Shown here: piece after piece, positions 1-12,742 of the stretch
Layout of the letters: the number at the start of each line of letters is the position of its first letter
Numbering within the stretch: position 1 is the stretch's first letter
Position numbers and translations under genes: made by a program
Assembly: GCF_002776525.5 (NCBI RefSeq)
Contig: NC_045435.1
Span: 124,971,038-125,035,037, forward strand
Length of the DNA stretch: 64,000 nt
Direction of reading: 5' to 3'
Source: Piliocolobus tephrosceles
Taxonomy: Eukaryota > Chordata > Mammalia > Primates > Cercopithecidae
The notes under the pieces: model-generated
The model's input: the letters and a program-made list of their open reading frames with translations, nothing else
What the model was told of the DNA's origin: nothing
The model's database searches: none

Positions 1-317
1 AGTCCTTTTTAGTGTGTCCAGATATTTGTTTTTTGTGTGTAATTTGTCTATACCATAAAAAAAAATTAAATCATTTAGCAAATAATTTACTGAGTACCTA
101 CTCCATGTAAGGCAGAATTTTGTGTAAGTCACTGAATTGACTGTCATAAATATAACAAATAAAAATCCTGGACCTCCAGGATACATTTTAGTTTGGTTGG
201 AAGTGGGGATAGGATCAAATAGGATCAAAGTGAGTCAGTCACCACTTGAACATGTGCCGTGCTCATCTTGGGCATATTTTGGTTTACCAATAAAATTATA
301 TAGGCAGAAGACAGGGT
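1..317. other. AT-rich flank, nothing recognised
   Basis: No repeat, gene or RNA signature is recognised here. A short open frame at 137-322 has no recognisable domain and runs up to the LTR edge, so it is treated as chance. Confidence 0.5.
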
Positions 318-840
318 ACTAAGGTAGGAGTTGGGGCTTGACTACAGAGGTAGGACTGGGACACCAGACCAAATTGAGGAATAGCTAAAACAGGGAGAGG
401 GTGGAGGCAGCTTTTCATAAGACATGCTCAGCAGTGTACCGTGGCAGTTTACCATTGCTATGGCAACATCCAGAAGTTACTGCATCTTTCCATGTCAACT
501 ACCTGACAACCCAGAAGTTACCACCTCTTTTCTAGAAATCTCTACATAGTCCACTGTTCAGTTTCTGTATAATTAAAAGTGGGTATTAATATGACTGCAG
601 ATGCCTCAGAGCTGCTACTGTGGGCACACTATTTCTGGTGTAGCCCTGCTCCACAAACAGCAGTACCTCTGCTGCTGCTGTACACTGCCACTTCAATAAA
701 AGTTGCTAACACTATCAGCTGGCCTTTGAATTCTTCCCTGGGCAAAGCCAAATACCCTCCCAATAATAAGCCCCAGTGGTGAGGCTTAACTGCTCTGCAC
801 CATTACCACTACTACCCTAACTGTTGTTTACAGTTGTGTA
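318..840 (+). mobile_element. Solo LTR of an ERV1-type endogenous retrovirus
   Basis: The block reads like a class I retroviral LTR on the plus strand. An AT-rich TATA-like segment lies at about 567-590, followed by a C/T- and CTG-rich R region and a polyadenylation signal AATAAA at 695-700. The upstream half carries two imperfect copies of a CCAGAAGTTAC-type motif (around 470 and 510), typical of U3 internal repetition. No gag or pol sequence follows, so it is a solo LTR. The family name is not certain; the outer boundaries are approximate because no target duplication was seen. Confidence 0.65.
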
Positions 841-2840
841 CTATATTTGAATATTTATCTCACTGTGTTTCAGGCAACACATCCTTTACATTCATTAGGG
901 AGGCTGAGGTACTGTATTTGGTAGCTGAGTTTCAGCTCCAGGCCTTATATAGGTTTGAAATTTTTACTTATGTCTCAAGATGCACGTTGTAATCTCATTA
1001 CCAAGTCTTGTGTAATTTCACTTGGCCACATGGCATCACTCACTATTTATCGTTCTGTATTTCTACTTAATTTTTTTTCCAACATCTGAAGATCTAATGC
1101 TTTGTTGCCAATCACAAATCATAATTCCCAAATGGGGGCAGTTTTGCTGTTGATTTCACACATCTCTGAAAATGACCCAAAAATGTTTTTTATAAAAAGC
1201 CTTAAATTTGGAAAGAAAAGGAAGTTGATCTTAGTTGTATCCTTTATTGCTCTAGTTACATAAACTTTTCAATAAGTACAAATAAACCAGGGAAAAGCAG
1301 TGAAATAATTCTTATTTAATTTCGTTAATAAGAATAATCTCAGACTTTAAAGAAAAGCATGAAAGCTTCATTACACAAAAGCATAAAACGTGTATTGTTT
1401 CTCTTTATCACTCTAATATTTCAATACCAAAGCACCAAATAGTATCTGTGAAATATCAGCATAGCAGTAATAATTACTGGTAATACAATTTCAGTTTTAA
1501 TTGTTACCATAATAAAAATGAGACAGAAAATTAGAACTTTATAAAAACACTATCTAGCAATTTCTTATCAATTCAGCAAATGGCTTTATTTTCTATCATA
1601 TTAGTAAAATACAGCCATGTTCAACAAGCTGATCATTTCACTTTCTCACGTTAGATTTTTGGTTTCTTATTTTGTCTTACTGCTGTCTAATCTCAGTAGC
1701 TTAAGTCAAAGCCTAATGGTCTGTAGCAAAGCTCAGCCTCAAAAATCAGAATCAGGTTAATGTTATGTTAAATAATATCTCATTAAAAAGGCTCACATGA
1801 CCTTATTATCTAGTCTTCTAATTTCAAAATATTATTTCTTTACAAAATCTGATACTTCTCTGTCAAATATAACTAATTATCAAATATCATGTACTATGAA
1901 ATTTCTTCTTCCCAAATGTTTTTAAAATGCAATTCACTAACATCTTGATTGTTCCTTCTTGCTATCTTTTAAATTCATTCCTCTCTTTATATGCTGAAAA
2001 CATTCTCAGGCTTAATTACTAGAAGCCTCCATAAAGGCAGATGTCCGATCAAAATCTCAGACTTCTTATGTGACCCCAATTGTGGGTAAAGGAATAAAAG
2101 TTTCTTGGAAATAATAATAAAACTTGCTGGTTTCTGTTCATCTAATTTTCTAAATGTCACTAGGGAGGTCAGCTATTAACTTGTCTGAGATAAAATGTGA
2201 AATGAGACATACTTATCAGAGAAAGAATCTGAGAGTGCATTAATCTAGTAACAGAAAATATCCACTGGAATATTTGACAGAAATCTAATGAGTCATGCAA
2301 GCAAATTGAGGACAATATACACAGATCATCATGTTGATATGGAGGAGCAATAAAACAAGAAGATGTAATGATTTGCTTTCTTGCTACCAGAAGTATGAAG
2401 TGTGAGGTGAGCCGAAAACAATGAAGTAGTTTAATAAAATAGTATTATGCTCTGATCCCCAAACTATTCCTGATTATAAATTAAAAATAAATATAAGTAA
2501 ATTAATAATTATAAATTAGAAGCTGGGGTGTCAAACTCTTGCAAAATATTATGAGAAAGTCCAGAAAAGAGTCTTGATGTGAATCTACTCATAAAACTAA
2601 ATTAGAAGAATATGTGTGCTAAGATATTAACTTGAATGTGCATATTTAAGAATCTCTTCAGAGCTACAGACCTGTTTTATTTGGCTCTGGTCTGGTCATG
2701 GTCAGGATAAATAGTAAAGGAAATGTTCCTTGAACATATATTTGTTCACTTAATCTGCTGATTACATTGTATGGAAAGGAGTATGAACAAAACAGAGTGG
2801 GTGGATACATTCATAAGGAATACATTCATCAGTCTTCTGG

Positions 2841-2878
<38 letters not shown>

Positions 2879-3176
2879 ACTGACAGTAGGATTTATTTGT
2901 ATCCTGAAGTGCACAGCTAGCGTGGTGACTCAAAGTTGTTTTCAGAAATTCAGTCTGTTTCCATCTTTTCACTTTCACACTTCAAGGCTCAGTTTTTTAC
3001 CATGTGTTTATGGTTTTGTGGTAATATATTTCCTTTTTCTAACCAGTCAGGAGGGAAGAAAATATTATGGTTGTCATCTGTAAGGGGAATGTATGCTGAA
3101 ATGACCATCTGATTATGTCCCATTGATCATCATAGTGTTTCATGATTGCATATATTTTACATAGCACATTGCCACC
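841..3176. other. AT-rich unique DNA with one A-tract
   Basis: No gene or confidently identified repeat is seen. A 31-base adenine run lies at 2846-2876; it has no recognisable retroposon body on its left and is annotated only as a homopolymer. Confidence 0.5.
2846..2876. repeat. Poly(A) homopolymer tract, 31 bases
   Basis: An uninterrupted run of 31 A. The 100 bases to the left show no Alu or L1 3' end, so it may be an expanded A-tract or the last trace of an old retroposon tail. Confidence 0.9.
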
Positions 3177-3563
3177 TGTGATGGTTAATAATGTCAACTT
3201 GATTGGATTGAAGGATGCAAAGTATTAATCCTAGGTGTATCTGTGAAGATACTGCCAAAAGAAGTTAACAAGTGAGTGGGCTGGGAAAGACAGACCCACC
3301 CTTAGTCTGGGTGGGCACAATCGAATCAGTTGCCAGCATGGCCAGAATAAAAAGGAGGCAGAAGAATGTGAAAAGACTAGACTGGCTCAGCCTGCAAGCC
3401 TATATCTTTCTCCTGTGCTGGATGCTTCCTGCCCTTGAACGTCAGACTCCAAGATCTTTAGCTTTGGGTCTTGGACTGGCTTCCTTACTTCTCAGCTTGA
3501 AGATGGCCTATTGTGGGACCTTGTGATTGTGTGAGTTAATACTTCTTAATCCTATCTTATAGG

Positions 3564-3600
<37 letters not shown>

Positions 3601-3669
3601 TAGGATATATATATATATATATATACCTATATATAAGGTATATATATATATATATACCTTATAGGAGAT

Positions 3670-3717
<48 letters not shown>

Positions 3718-3761
3718 CTATCCTATTAGTTCTATCCCTCTAGAGAACCTTGACTAATACA
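3177..3761 (+). mobile_element. 5' LTR of an ERVL-class provirus (MLT2-like)
   Basis: Starts TGTGATGGTTAAT and ends GACTAATACA, the terminal signature shared by ERVL/MaLR LTRs. Near the 3' end it carries a long composite CA/TA microsatellite (3563-3716) that has expanded inside the AT-rich R/U5 region. The sequence just downstream resembles a leucine-tRNA primer-binding site, which fixes this as the 5' LTR of the remnant that follows. The MLT2 name is a best guess from recalled consensus; ERVL class is better supported because of the primer-binding site and the internal sequence. Confidence 0.65.
3563..3716. repeat. Composite (CA)n-(TA)n-(TA)n-(CA)n microsatellite
   Basis: Two CA tracts (about 3574-3601 and 3672-3716) flank two TA tracts separated by ACCTATATATAAGG. 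The inner segment 3633-3662 is a perfect 30-base palindrome. It lies within an ERVL-type LTR and is likely length-polymorphic. Confidence 0.95.
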
Positions 3762-3766
3762 GATTT

Positions 3767-3784
3767 TGATACCAGGAGTAGTTC
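3767..3784 (+). other. Primer-binding site remnant (tRNA-Leu type)
   Basis: The segment TGATACCAGGAGTAG begins five bases after the LTR end. It resembles the 18-base sites complementary to the leucine tRNA 3' end that give ERV-L its name. At least two positions look mutated. Confidence 0.6.
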
Positions 3785-6190
3785 TAGAGGAACAGAATAT
3801 TAAGAATGGATTTCCTTTGTTGGTTTGGGATGACTGCTTAATATGATTAGACCCCAAAATGTTAAGGACTCCATTTCTAATAGTATAGTGAACACTGATT
3901 AGTCCTTGGCATAAACTATTTAAAGAGTTATGCAAAATAATGCATTCAATTGACATTCCTGATTCACTGCTCCTGAGAGGCAAGGAGTTTAGTGACTCTA
4001 TGTAATACTTTTGAATCTATGTGAAAAAACAGGAAACATAATGACGTTTGTTGGTTGCACCTAAGTTCACTGGACAAAGTGATGAAAGGAAATGATAAAC
4101 TTGGGATTCAAACTCCCAGCTTCAGAAACAGATACTTAGCCTCAAGTCTGCTAAGATTGCCCTGAGTGAGGGTCTTATCTCCTGTGGAGAAAGAACTGAA
4201 ATTGTGGAAAAAGAGACACAAGCTTTTATCATTTGAGTGGCTGCCCTGCAATGAAAGATGCACGCACAGCCTCACCATGTGTCTACTGTTAAACTGAGGG
4301 CATTGACTGGTAAAAAAATGAGACCCTGCAACTTGGAATGGGGAGGTGTGAGAGGACCCTGGTGAAACTGGGGAAGCTGAGCTTGTAAACACTGATGAAC
4401 CTTTTTTTGCCAGAGGAAGCAGATTCCCCATCACCAGTATTGGCAACATCCCCTCCCTAACCCACGCTGCCATCAGCCTTTGCACCTTTGTCTGAGGAGA
4501 TAAACTCTGCGCTGCCTGAGGCAACAGTGATGGCCTCCCCTAAGGCAGTTGTCAGGCAAAATAATGTTGATTCTCCTCAGTAGCCTCCCCTAACACCCCT
4601 GTTTGCTTCTAGACTTATAACTAGACTAAAGTCCTGGCGGGCCCCAGAAGGTGACATTCAGAGTGTGACCCATGAGGATGTGTACTACACTCAAAAAAAA
4701 AAAAAACAAAAAGCTTTAGTTTTCCAATTTATACAAGCAAAAATCTGAACAACAAGCATGGGAATGGATATTAAGGGTGTGGGATAATGGTGGAAGGAAT
4801 ATAGGGTTGAATTTGGTTGAATTTATTAATTTGTGCCTAATAAGTAGGGATTCAGCATTTAATGTTGCAGGTTGAGGAGTTTAAAAAGGTTCTAATGGTT
4901 TGTTTGCTTGGTTAGCTGAAATATGGATTAAAAGATGGCTCTCTGTGACTGACTTGGAAATGCTTGATCTCCCTTTGTTTAATGTAGAGGAAGAGAGCCA
5001 AAGGCTTAGGGCGATTGGGATGGTGGAGTGGATTAATCACTTTAGACATACTCATCCCAGCTGGGAGGGTCCAGAAGACACACCCTTGACCAACACTTTG
5101 CAAAACAGATTTGAGAGAGCAGCAGCTGCGTCTGTGAAGAGGCTCGTAATTGCTATTCTCTGTATGTCAGCTCTAACAGTGGGAACCACAGTCACTCAAC
5201 CACAAAATTTAAATTCAATGTGAATAATTGGATCTTGAGTTGGCAGGGGCCAAGTTGTGGCACTCAACTATCAATGGCAAGGTGGACATAGCTACCATAA
5301 AGGACAGCAGAGGCAAAACAGCAATCAGAGTAGTCTGATTGGTGTAGAGCTCTGGCACTGGCTAATTATTCACAGTGTTTCTAGAAGAGAAATTGATAGG
5401 AAGTCTACTGCATTCCAAGTTAATTTATATAAGTAGAAAACTTCCAGGTCGAGTGGACAAAAGACTAATTTGAGTTATAAAAACAGAATCACTGACTCTC
5501 AACCAATGAGCCACTTTACAGACCCTGAGCTACTTGAATGATGGGAAGTTCGGGTCCCCTTGAGGAAGGACTCCACTACACTACCGACAATTTATGCCAT
5601 TAATCTTTTTCCCATTCTTCCCCAAGATGACTTCTAGTCTTTTACCAGGGTAACTGTGCTTTGTAGAAAGGGAAATTATCAGACATTTTGTGGACTATTG
5701 GACAAAGGCTCTGAGCTGACATTGATTCCAGGGTACCCAAAACATCATTGTGGTCCTCTAGTTAAAGTAGAGGATTATGGAGGTCAGGTAATTAATACAG
5801 TTTTAGCTCAGGTCTGACTTACAGTAGGTCCAGTGGATCCCTGGACTCATCCTGTGGTGATTTCCCCAGTGCAAGAATGCATAAATGTTATAGATATATT
5901 TAGCAGTTGGCAGAACCCCCACATTGGCTCCATGACTGGTTGGCTAAGAGTTATTATGATGGAAAAGGCCAAATCAAAACCATTAGAGCTGCCTCTACCT
6001 AGAAAAATGGTAAATCAAAAACAATATCATATCCCTTAGAGAGACTGCAGAGATTAGTGCTACCATCAAGAACTTGAAAGACACAGGAGTTGTGATTCCC
6101 ACCACATCGCCGTTTAACTTTCCCAATTGGCCTGTGAAGAAGACTGGCAGATCTTAGAGAATGACAGTGGATGTTCCTTGTCATATTTCA
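3785..6190 (+). pseudogene. Broken ERVL gag-pol remnant
   Basis: This is the internal part of the ERVL-class provirus whose 5' LTR ends at 3761. The clearest gag-like stretch is open from 4900 to 5223 (107 residues) and contains VEWINHF and HPSWEGPEDTPL, motifs I associate with ERV-L gag. A pol-like stretch follows at about 5833-6170, with LELPLPRK and, after an in-frame stop near 6037, a segment resembling the start of the reverse transcriptase domain (TTSPFNFP, then WPVKK). Several stops and frameshifts break it. Similarity ends near 6190, before the catalytic YXDD region; no rest of pol and no 3' LTR is present nearby. An A-rich run at 4692-4706 is a small internal insertion or expansion. 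Confidence 0.65.
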
Positions 6191-9100
6191 TATTAATATA
6201 TTAGGTTGAATTTTATACAATTACCAATGTTCTACTATATTGTCCTGTATATATGTCAATTTAATATGGTTCAACACAAGATATAATATATAATTCCCAG
6301 TGTTTTCTTTTTCTTTTTTTTGTGCATTTCAAGGTTTATATTTGACATTCTTGCCTTTCTTCCTGAAGCACTTGCTTTATTTATTTTAATCAAGGTTTCT
6401 GGCAACAAGTTTATCTTTATTTTATCTTTACATTTAAATATTTTCCCCTGGGAATTGTAGGGGTGGAGAAACCTTATGTCATTTCTCCTAGGATCTTAGC
6501 TGGGTCCAAGAATTAAATTAACATAGCATAGATTAACAGGAGAAAATTTTGATATGTTTGACATGGCACAAGGACCCTTATAAAGAAGTAAAGACCCTAA
6601 AGAAGCAGTTAGAGTCAGGTACTTACATAGTGGATTGGACAAAATATAGTAAAATGTGAAACTGTGACTTAATTATGTGTGGAGGCTTACTTAAAAGATA
6701 ACAGTCATTCTAACAAGATCTTTATCATATTCTTTGGATCTCAACTGTTTGCCCTTGAGGATAAGAATGTTGCCTTTTGCTCTAGTACAGGTAGAAAATC
6801 TTTCTAACAGGAATTTCATCTCCTGCTCTTAAGAAACAGCACAAAGCTCAAATGGTCTTTTCACATCTGCTCTTTGTAAAGTGTCTTTAAATAGTCAGTA
6901 TGGCAGAATAGCATATTTTAACTCTGCCACAGGATTGAATTAAATATGAAGATTAGCTTGAGGGAGAATCACATATATATAAGACTGAATCTTATAAATC
7001 ATAGACTTCTCACTTGGGTGCTTTTATGACACCCCATGGTTAAATTTGACCTAGTCAAATTAAGAATGAAGCAAGTACCTCCTAAGTACACATATCCTTT
7101 CTTACCTATTTTCTTCTCTCATGTATAAAGCACTCAGTAAATGTTTGCTTAATGTAATTTATTTGGTAATTAGTGATAAGTATGCCTGCATCACCTGTAC
7201 CACTGGGAACAGTAGTACCTGAAAAGGTAGAACAAACATCCATCTATCTCCACAGAAGGCAGTCAATAAAGAGGCAAATTAGTCTCCCTTCTGTTTTTCT
7301 TCATATATTGTGCTCTCAAATTGACTATGTTTCATTAAATTTCATTATTTTGCAATTACCCTCCATGAAAGACAGCTCAAAGAAGCATTCTCTGAGCATA
7401 ATATGCATTTGTTGACACATACAATGTAATTAATGTCAAAGGAATATAATTGACCTCATGCAGCAGGCTAAATATATTTAATTCCTATTTTAATGCTTAA
7501 ATACAGTGTGAGAAAACTTAGAAAGTCTATCTGAGCTGAAATAATTTAATAAAGTATAGTAGAAGAAAATTGAATCTATTATCTAGTAGTGCAAATAGAT
7601 TCCATGATGGTAGAAGGTTCTACAGATTAGTTGAAGAGTTTTCTAATCACAATAGAGACAGGGAAGCTAACTGCTTGCAAATTCTCAATGTAAGAGGCCT
7701 CCACATAGGATAATTAATATGAAGAATAGAGAGAAAGTTATACATGAAAGTGAGAGAAAGGGGATACATCAGAGAAACAGTTTTCTCAACCTCTGCAAGA
7801 AAAAAAGAAAGTCAGAAATAAGTGGAACATGATAAAAAGAGTAGTCAACTTTGGGAGTTAGAGGACACTGATAATGAAAACCTGTCATGAGTTGGCAAAT
7901 GAGAAAAATAAATACATTGAAACAGTAAATAACACCTGTTGCCTGATGGTTTTTCTTTGCTTTTTGTTTTTGTTTGTTTGCTATTCATTTGCTTTCCACT
8001 AAATTCAAACTTTGAGCAAATATCCATCATTTTTTTTTTTTTTTTTTTTTACTGTAGGAGGTGTCATAAGAGAACTGGCACTATGGTTTGCTTATGGAGG
8101 AATGCTGAAGCCAAGTTCACTGAAGCAAAGTTAAAGGGGAGGTGACCAGACAAGATCCTCATTTCTATGATTTTTACCTCTTTGAATAAAAATAATGGCT
8201 CTATTTCTTGAATATTTACAAGGGAAGAAATGGTAGTATTTGATACTAGCCACATAGTCTGTTTTATAAAGAGAAATTTAAATTAAATAATCTTATTGAA
8301 AGCCAAAATTCTACTTTTTTTTTAAAGTGAATTATTGGTTTCTCTTTACAACTAGCACTTTATTCCTAATTCCTAATATAATTATTACTCTAGGGCAACC
8401 TTGAAAAAACTCTTTTACTCAGGCAAGGATGAATTATCTTTTATAAAATAATATAGAAAGTATGAAGAATGACAAGGTCAGCAGGAGCAATATTTTGTAA
8501 CATAGCATCAATTATATTCACCAGATACCAGAAATGAAAACATTTATATCTATTTCATGAGCATTATAAAAAAAAAGTATTCCAATTTCAGTCATTTTTC
8601 ATTTGCATATTTCTGTCAGTTAATGAATAGTGTGAATTTAGTATATATTCCTAATTTTGAATTCACCTTACAGAAAAAAAAAAGTTTTATAAACATATTA
8701 ATGAAGTACATAAATTTTAAATAACTTTCTGATATTTTGTTGATGAGTGGAATGTAGAAGTGCTAATTTAAACATGCAAATTTAGGGGGGAAAGCAAATA
8801 AACTGCAGAAAACATTATATTTTTCACCAAAATCTGGCCATAAAAATACTGTTTCCATAACTACTAAATTTTATCTTCAGAAATAAAACTATTGTAACCA
8901 CAAAAAAAAAAAAAAAAACTTTTTCTTAAATGATTTCTCTCAAGGGTAAACAACTCTATAAAAAGTAACTCCTTGCTTTTCAGGAATATCCTTGGAGGGG
9001 GAGGTAGAACCAGAAGGAACAGACATATCCTGGTAATTTAATGCCTCATTGATCTCCATTTCAATCCCCCATCTCCCACTTTTGGTTAAGCAATCAAAAA

Positions 9101-9284
9101 TATAGTTTAGCAAAGTATCTACAGTTCAAGAGAAAATAACAAACTCACTGACAATTACATTCATCCCTAGGCAGAAAGAAAAGGTATAGGGGGTTTCTTA
9201 GTTGGCACCACTTTTGCATTTGTCTCAGAAACTCATTGCTGCACCCTCCTTGCTATTCTCAAGTATTTTGTGTTGTGTATTTAT
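6191..9284. other. AT-rich stretch with an unassigned LTR-like block
   Basis: Mostly unassigned AT-rich DNA. The block at about 6440-6935 has a more balanced composition and ends in a phrase containing GGCAGAATAGCATATTTTAACTC-like sequence; it reads like a decayed LTR, possibly in minus orientation, but I cannot name it. A 21-base T-run lies near 8030-8050 and an A-run near 8902-8919. No coding gene is supported. Confidence 0.35.
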
Positions 9285-9650
9285 TACAGCTAATTTTATG
9301 TGTCAATTTAGAGGGTTCTTTTTGGATGAAATAAACATTTAAATCAGTGAACTTTGAGCAAAAAATAGGTGAGTGGGCTTCATGTAATTAGTTGAAGATC
9401 TAAACAGAGAAAAAACAAAACAAAACAAAACAAACAAAGAAAAAAAAAAAAAAAAAAAACGGGCTTCCCAAACAAGGGGAAATTCTCCAGTTGACTGCCT
9501 TTGAACTTTATCTGTATCATTGACTGTCCTGGATCTCCAGGTTGCTGGCCCACACAACAGATTTTGTACTCACCAGCTTCTATAACCTTGTGAGACAATT
9601 CCTTTATATATGCACATCTTTTGGTTTTGTCTCTCTGGAAAACCCTAATA
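9285..9650 (+). mobile_element. Decayed ERVL-type LTR, same group as 3177-3761
   Basis: Contains the AATTTTATGTGTCAA start-region motif, a CATTTAAATCAGT segment, and near the end the series ACTCACCAGCTTCTATAACC...GTGAGACAATTCCT followed by TCTCTGGAAAACCCTAATAC. These parallel the first ERVL-type LTR in order. An A-rich expansion (about 9407-9460) sits in the middle. No internal retroviral sequence is attached. Confidence 0.5.
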
Positions 9651-12319
9651 CTGTACTCAGTTTGATTATTTCAAATATTAAATCAATCCAAAATTTAGTT
9701 TTGTTTCTTGCTATATTGAATTTACAGATGAATATTTGGTTAAATTGGCAATCTGATAGAGACAGAGCAAGATGGCAGAAAAGAAAGCTCCACTGATCAC
9801 CCCCACTGCAGGGAAACCAAGTTAACAACTACTACACAGAAACAAAACAAAACAAAACAAAACAACACAAAACTTTCATGAGTACCAAAAATAAGGTGAG
9901 CACTCAGTACTTGGTTTTAACTTTATGTCACTGAAAGAGGGACTGAAGAGAAGGAAACAGCCCTGAATCACAAACACCACCACTTCCCCAACCCTGGAAG
10001 CCGTAGTATACTGAAGAGAGCTTCTCTGGGCACTGGGGGAGGGAGATCACAGCAATTGGAAGGCACTGAACTCAGAGCTGTCCTGTTAGAGCAGAAAGAA
10101 AAACCTGACCAAACTCAGCCAATGCCCACCCACAGAAGGAGCCTTTAAACCAGCCTTAACGAGAGAGGAATCACCAATTCCAATGGACTGAACTGAGTGC
10201 CAGCAAACCTCACCACTGAGGGCTACAGCATTCTTTGTCTCCATGTAAACTCAATAGGCAGTCTACAACATAAAAACTGCAAGTCTTAGGAGGGTCTTAC
10301 TGCTGAACCAGGCCCAAAGACAGTGGACTGATGGGGCACCTGCTATACTGAAACTCCAGCTAAGGCAGCCAAGGGAGTAACAGCATCACCTCCCCTCTAA
10401 CCTCAGGCTACACAGCTTGTGGCTCCAAAAGACACTTTTTAAATTCCAATCGAGAAAAGGGTGGGGAGGACTTTGCTTTACATCTAGGATACCGTTCAAC
10501 CACAGCATGATAGGACAATGGTCAGAGTCATGAGGCCGTCATTCCAGGTGCTGCCTCCCAAATGACATTTCTAGACACATCCTGGGATAGAAGGGATGCT
10601 GCTACTTTGAAGAGAATAACTCAGTCCTGGCAGCATTCATTACCTACTAACTGAAGAGTCCTTGGTCCCTGAATAACCAGCAGTGATATCCAAGTACTAC
10701 ATCGAGGGCCTTGGGTGAGCCTCCAAGACTTGCTGGCTTCAGGTGAGACTTACAACATTACTATCTGTGGTGGCTACAGAATAAAACTTCTTCTACTTGA
10801 GAAAAGCAGAGGGAAAATTAGAGGGAAATTTGTCTTGCGCCTTCAGTACTGGCAAAGCCATAGGGGAATAGGCATCAAGCAGACTCTTGACATTGCTGAT
10901 CACAAGACTTGACTCTTGAATGGCATTTCTGCACTTGCTTTGGGCCATAGGGTAGTCCACTAACATGAAGGATGCCCCGCTAGGCAGTATTCACCAAAAG
11001 ATGACTTAAGAGACTCTAGGCCTTAAGGGAACATCAGTGGCAGTCTGGCAGTATTCCTCATGGCCTGAGATAGCAATAGCTATGGGGTGAGGCTCCCTTA
11101 CCTTTGGAAAGGAGAGAGAAGAGAGGGAAGAAATGTGTCTTGTGGTTTAAGGGCCAGCTCAGTCACAATGCAAAACACCAGGTAGACTTAAATGTTTTTG
11201 ACTCTTGTCGCTGACTACTAGACAGCACTTCAGAAATCAGCTGGGACCTAGGGGACCTCACTACTCTAAAGGAAGAAACACAGGCCTGGCTGGCTTTGCC
11301 AACACTGATTTTAAAGCCCCGGGGCCTTGAGTGAACATACACAGTAGCCAGGGAGTGGTTACAGCAGGCCTTGCGCAGAACCCAGTGCTACCCTGGCTTT
11401 ATGTCTCATCTAGTGCAGTCACAGTAGTGGTAGCCACAGGGGTGCTTCTGTCACTCTACCTCCAGCTTTAGATGGCTCAGAATAGGGAGGGAGAGACTCT
11501 GTATATTTGTGAGAAAGTAAGGGAAGAGAACAGGAGTCTCCAACTTGTAATCCAGAGAATTCTTCTGCACTTGGTTCAAGATCATCAAGGCAGGACCTCT
11601 ATGAGTCTGCAAGAACCACAGAGTTACTGGGCTCAGGATGCTCCCTAAAGCAATTACAGCTTAGATTACTACACACAAGTCCTTTTAAATATCTGGAAAG
11701 TTTTCCCAAGATGAGCTGCTACAAATACACTCTGACAGTGAAGATTACAATAAATACTTAACTCTTCAATGCCCAGACACTAAAGAATGTCTACTAGCAT
11801 CAACAACATCCAGGAAATCATGACCTTATCAAATGAACAATTGTAGAAAAGCAGAGATACTACATGACCTTTCACCAAGAGAATTCAAAATAGCTGTGTT
11901 GAGAAAATTCAAGATAACATAGAGAAGGAATTCAGAATTCTATCAGATATATTTAACAAAGATGGAAATAATTTTAAAGAATCAAGCGGAAATTCTGGAG
12001 TTAGAAAATGCAATAGGCTTACTGAAGGATGCCTCAGAGTCCTTTAAAAGCCAAATGAGTCAAACACATGAAAGAATTATTTAACTTAAAGACAGGTTAT
12101 TTAAAAATTCCCAGTCAGACAAGACCAAAGGAAAAAGAATAAAAAACGATGGCATGCCTACAGAATCTAAAAAACAGCCTCAAAAGGGCAAATCTAAGAG
12201 TTATTGTCCTTAAAAAGGAGGTAGAAAAAGAGATAAGAGTAGAAAGTTTATTCAAATAAATAAGAGGGAACTTCCCAAGCTAGTGAAAGATATCAGTATC
12301 CAAGAACAAGAAGGCATAG

Positions 12320-12742
12320 CAGTGCTTGCCAACCTTTCTGGCGTGAGGGCCTGGCTTTCAAAAAGGTAACTTTTTCATGACCCTTGGAGAGTGGGGTGAT
12401 TTTGGGAGGAAACTTCTTAGTGTTCTCTAACCCAGGGGTTCTTAAACCCCTGCCATGGACCAGTAGAGATCCGTGGCCATTTAGGAATCTTCAGATTCCC
12501 CAGGCATTAAGAATCTTATAAGGAGCATACAACCTAGATCCCTCATATGCCCAGTTCACAATAGGGCATGTGCTCCTATGAGAATTTAATATCACCACTT
12601 ACCTGACAGGCGGCAAAACTCAGGTGGCAATGATCTCCCACCTGCCACTCACCTCCTACTGTGTGGTCCAATTCCTAACTGACCATAGACCACTACTGGT
12701 CCATGGCAGAGGTTTAAGAACCCCAGGTTAGAGAACACTAAG
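12320..12742 (-). mobile_element. Rearranged MER1-type (hAT-Charlie) DNA transposon
   Basis: The segment begins CAGTGCTTGCCAACCTTT and contains CTCCTATGAGAATTTAAT and a GTCCATGG-type end, all features of MER1 non-autonomous hAT elements, here reading as the reverse complement of the usual consensus. It is not simple: a 51-base piece at 12416-12466 is the reverse complement of the right end at 12693-12742, with three differences. It lies between ORF1 and later ORF1 sequence of the L1. It has no transposase, as expected for this family. Confidence 0.75.

Noticed and set aside
3508..3717. Minus-strand open frame rich in C, V, Y and I
   Set aside because: It is translation of the CA/TA microsatellite, not a protein.
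4108..4524. 138-codon minus-strand frame
   Set aside because: It is antisense to the ERVL gag-like remnant and has no domain of its own.
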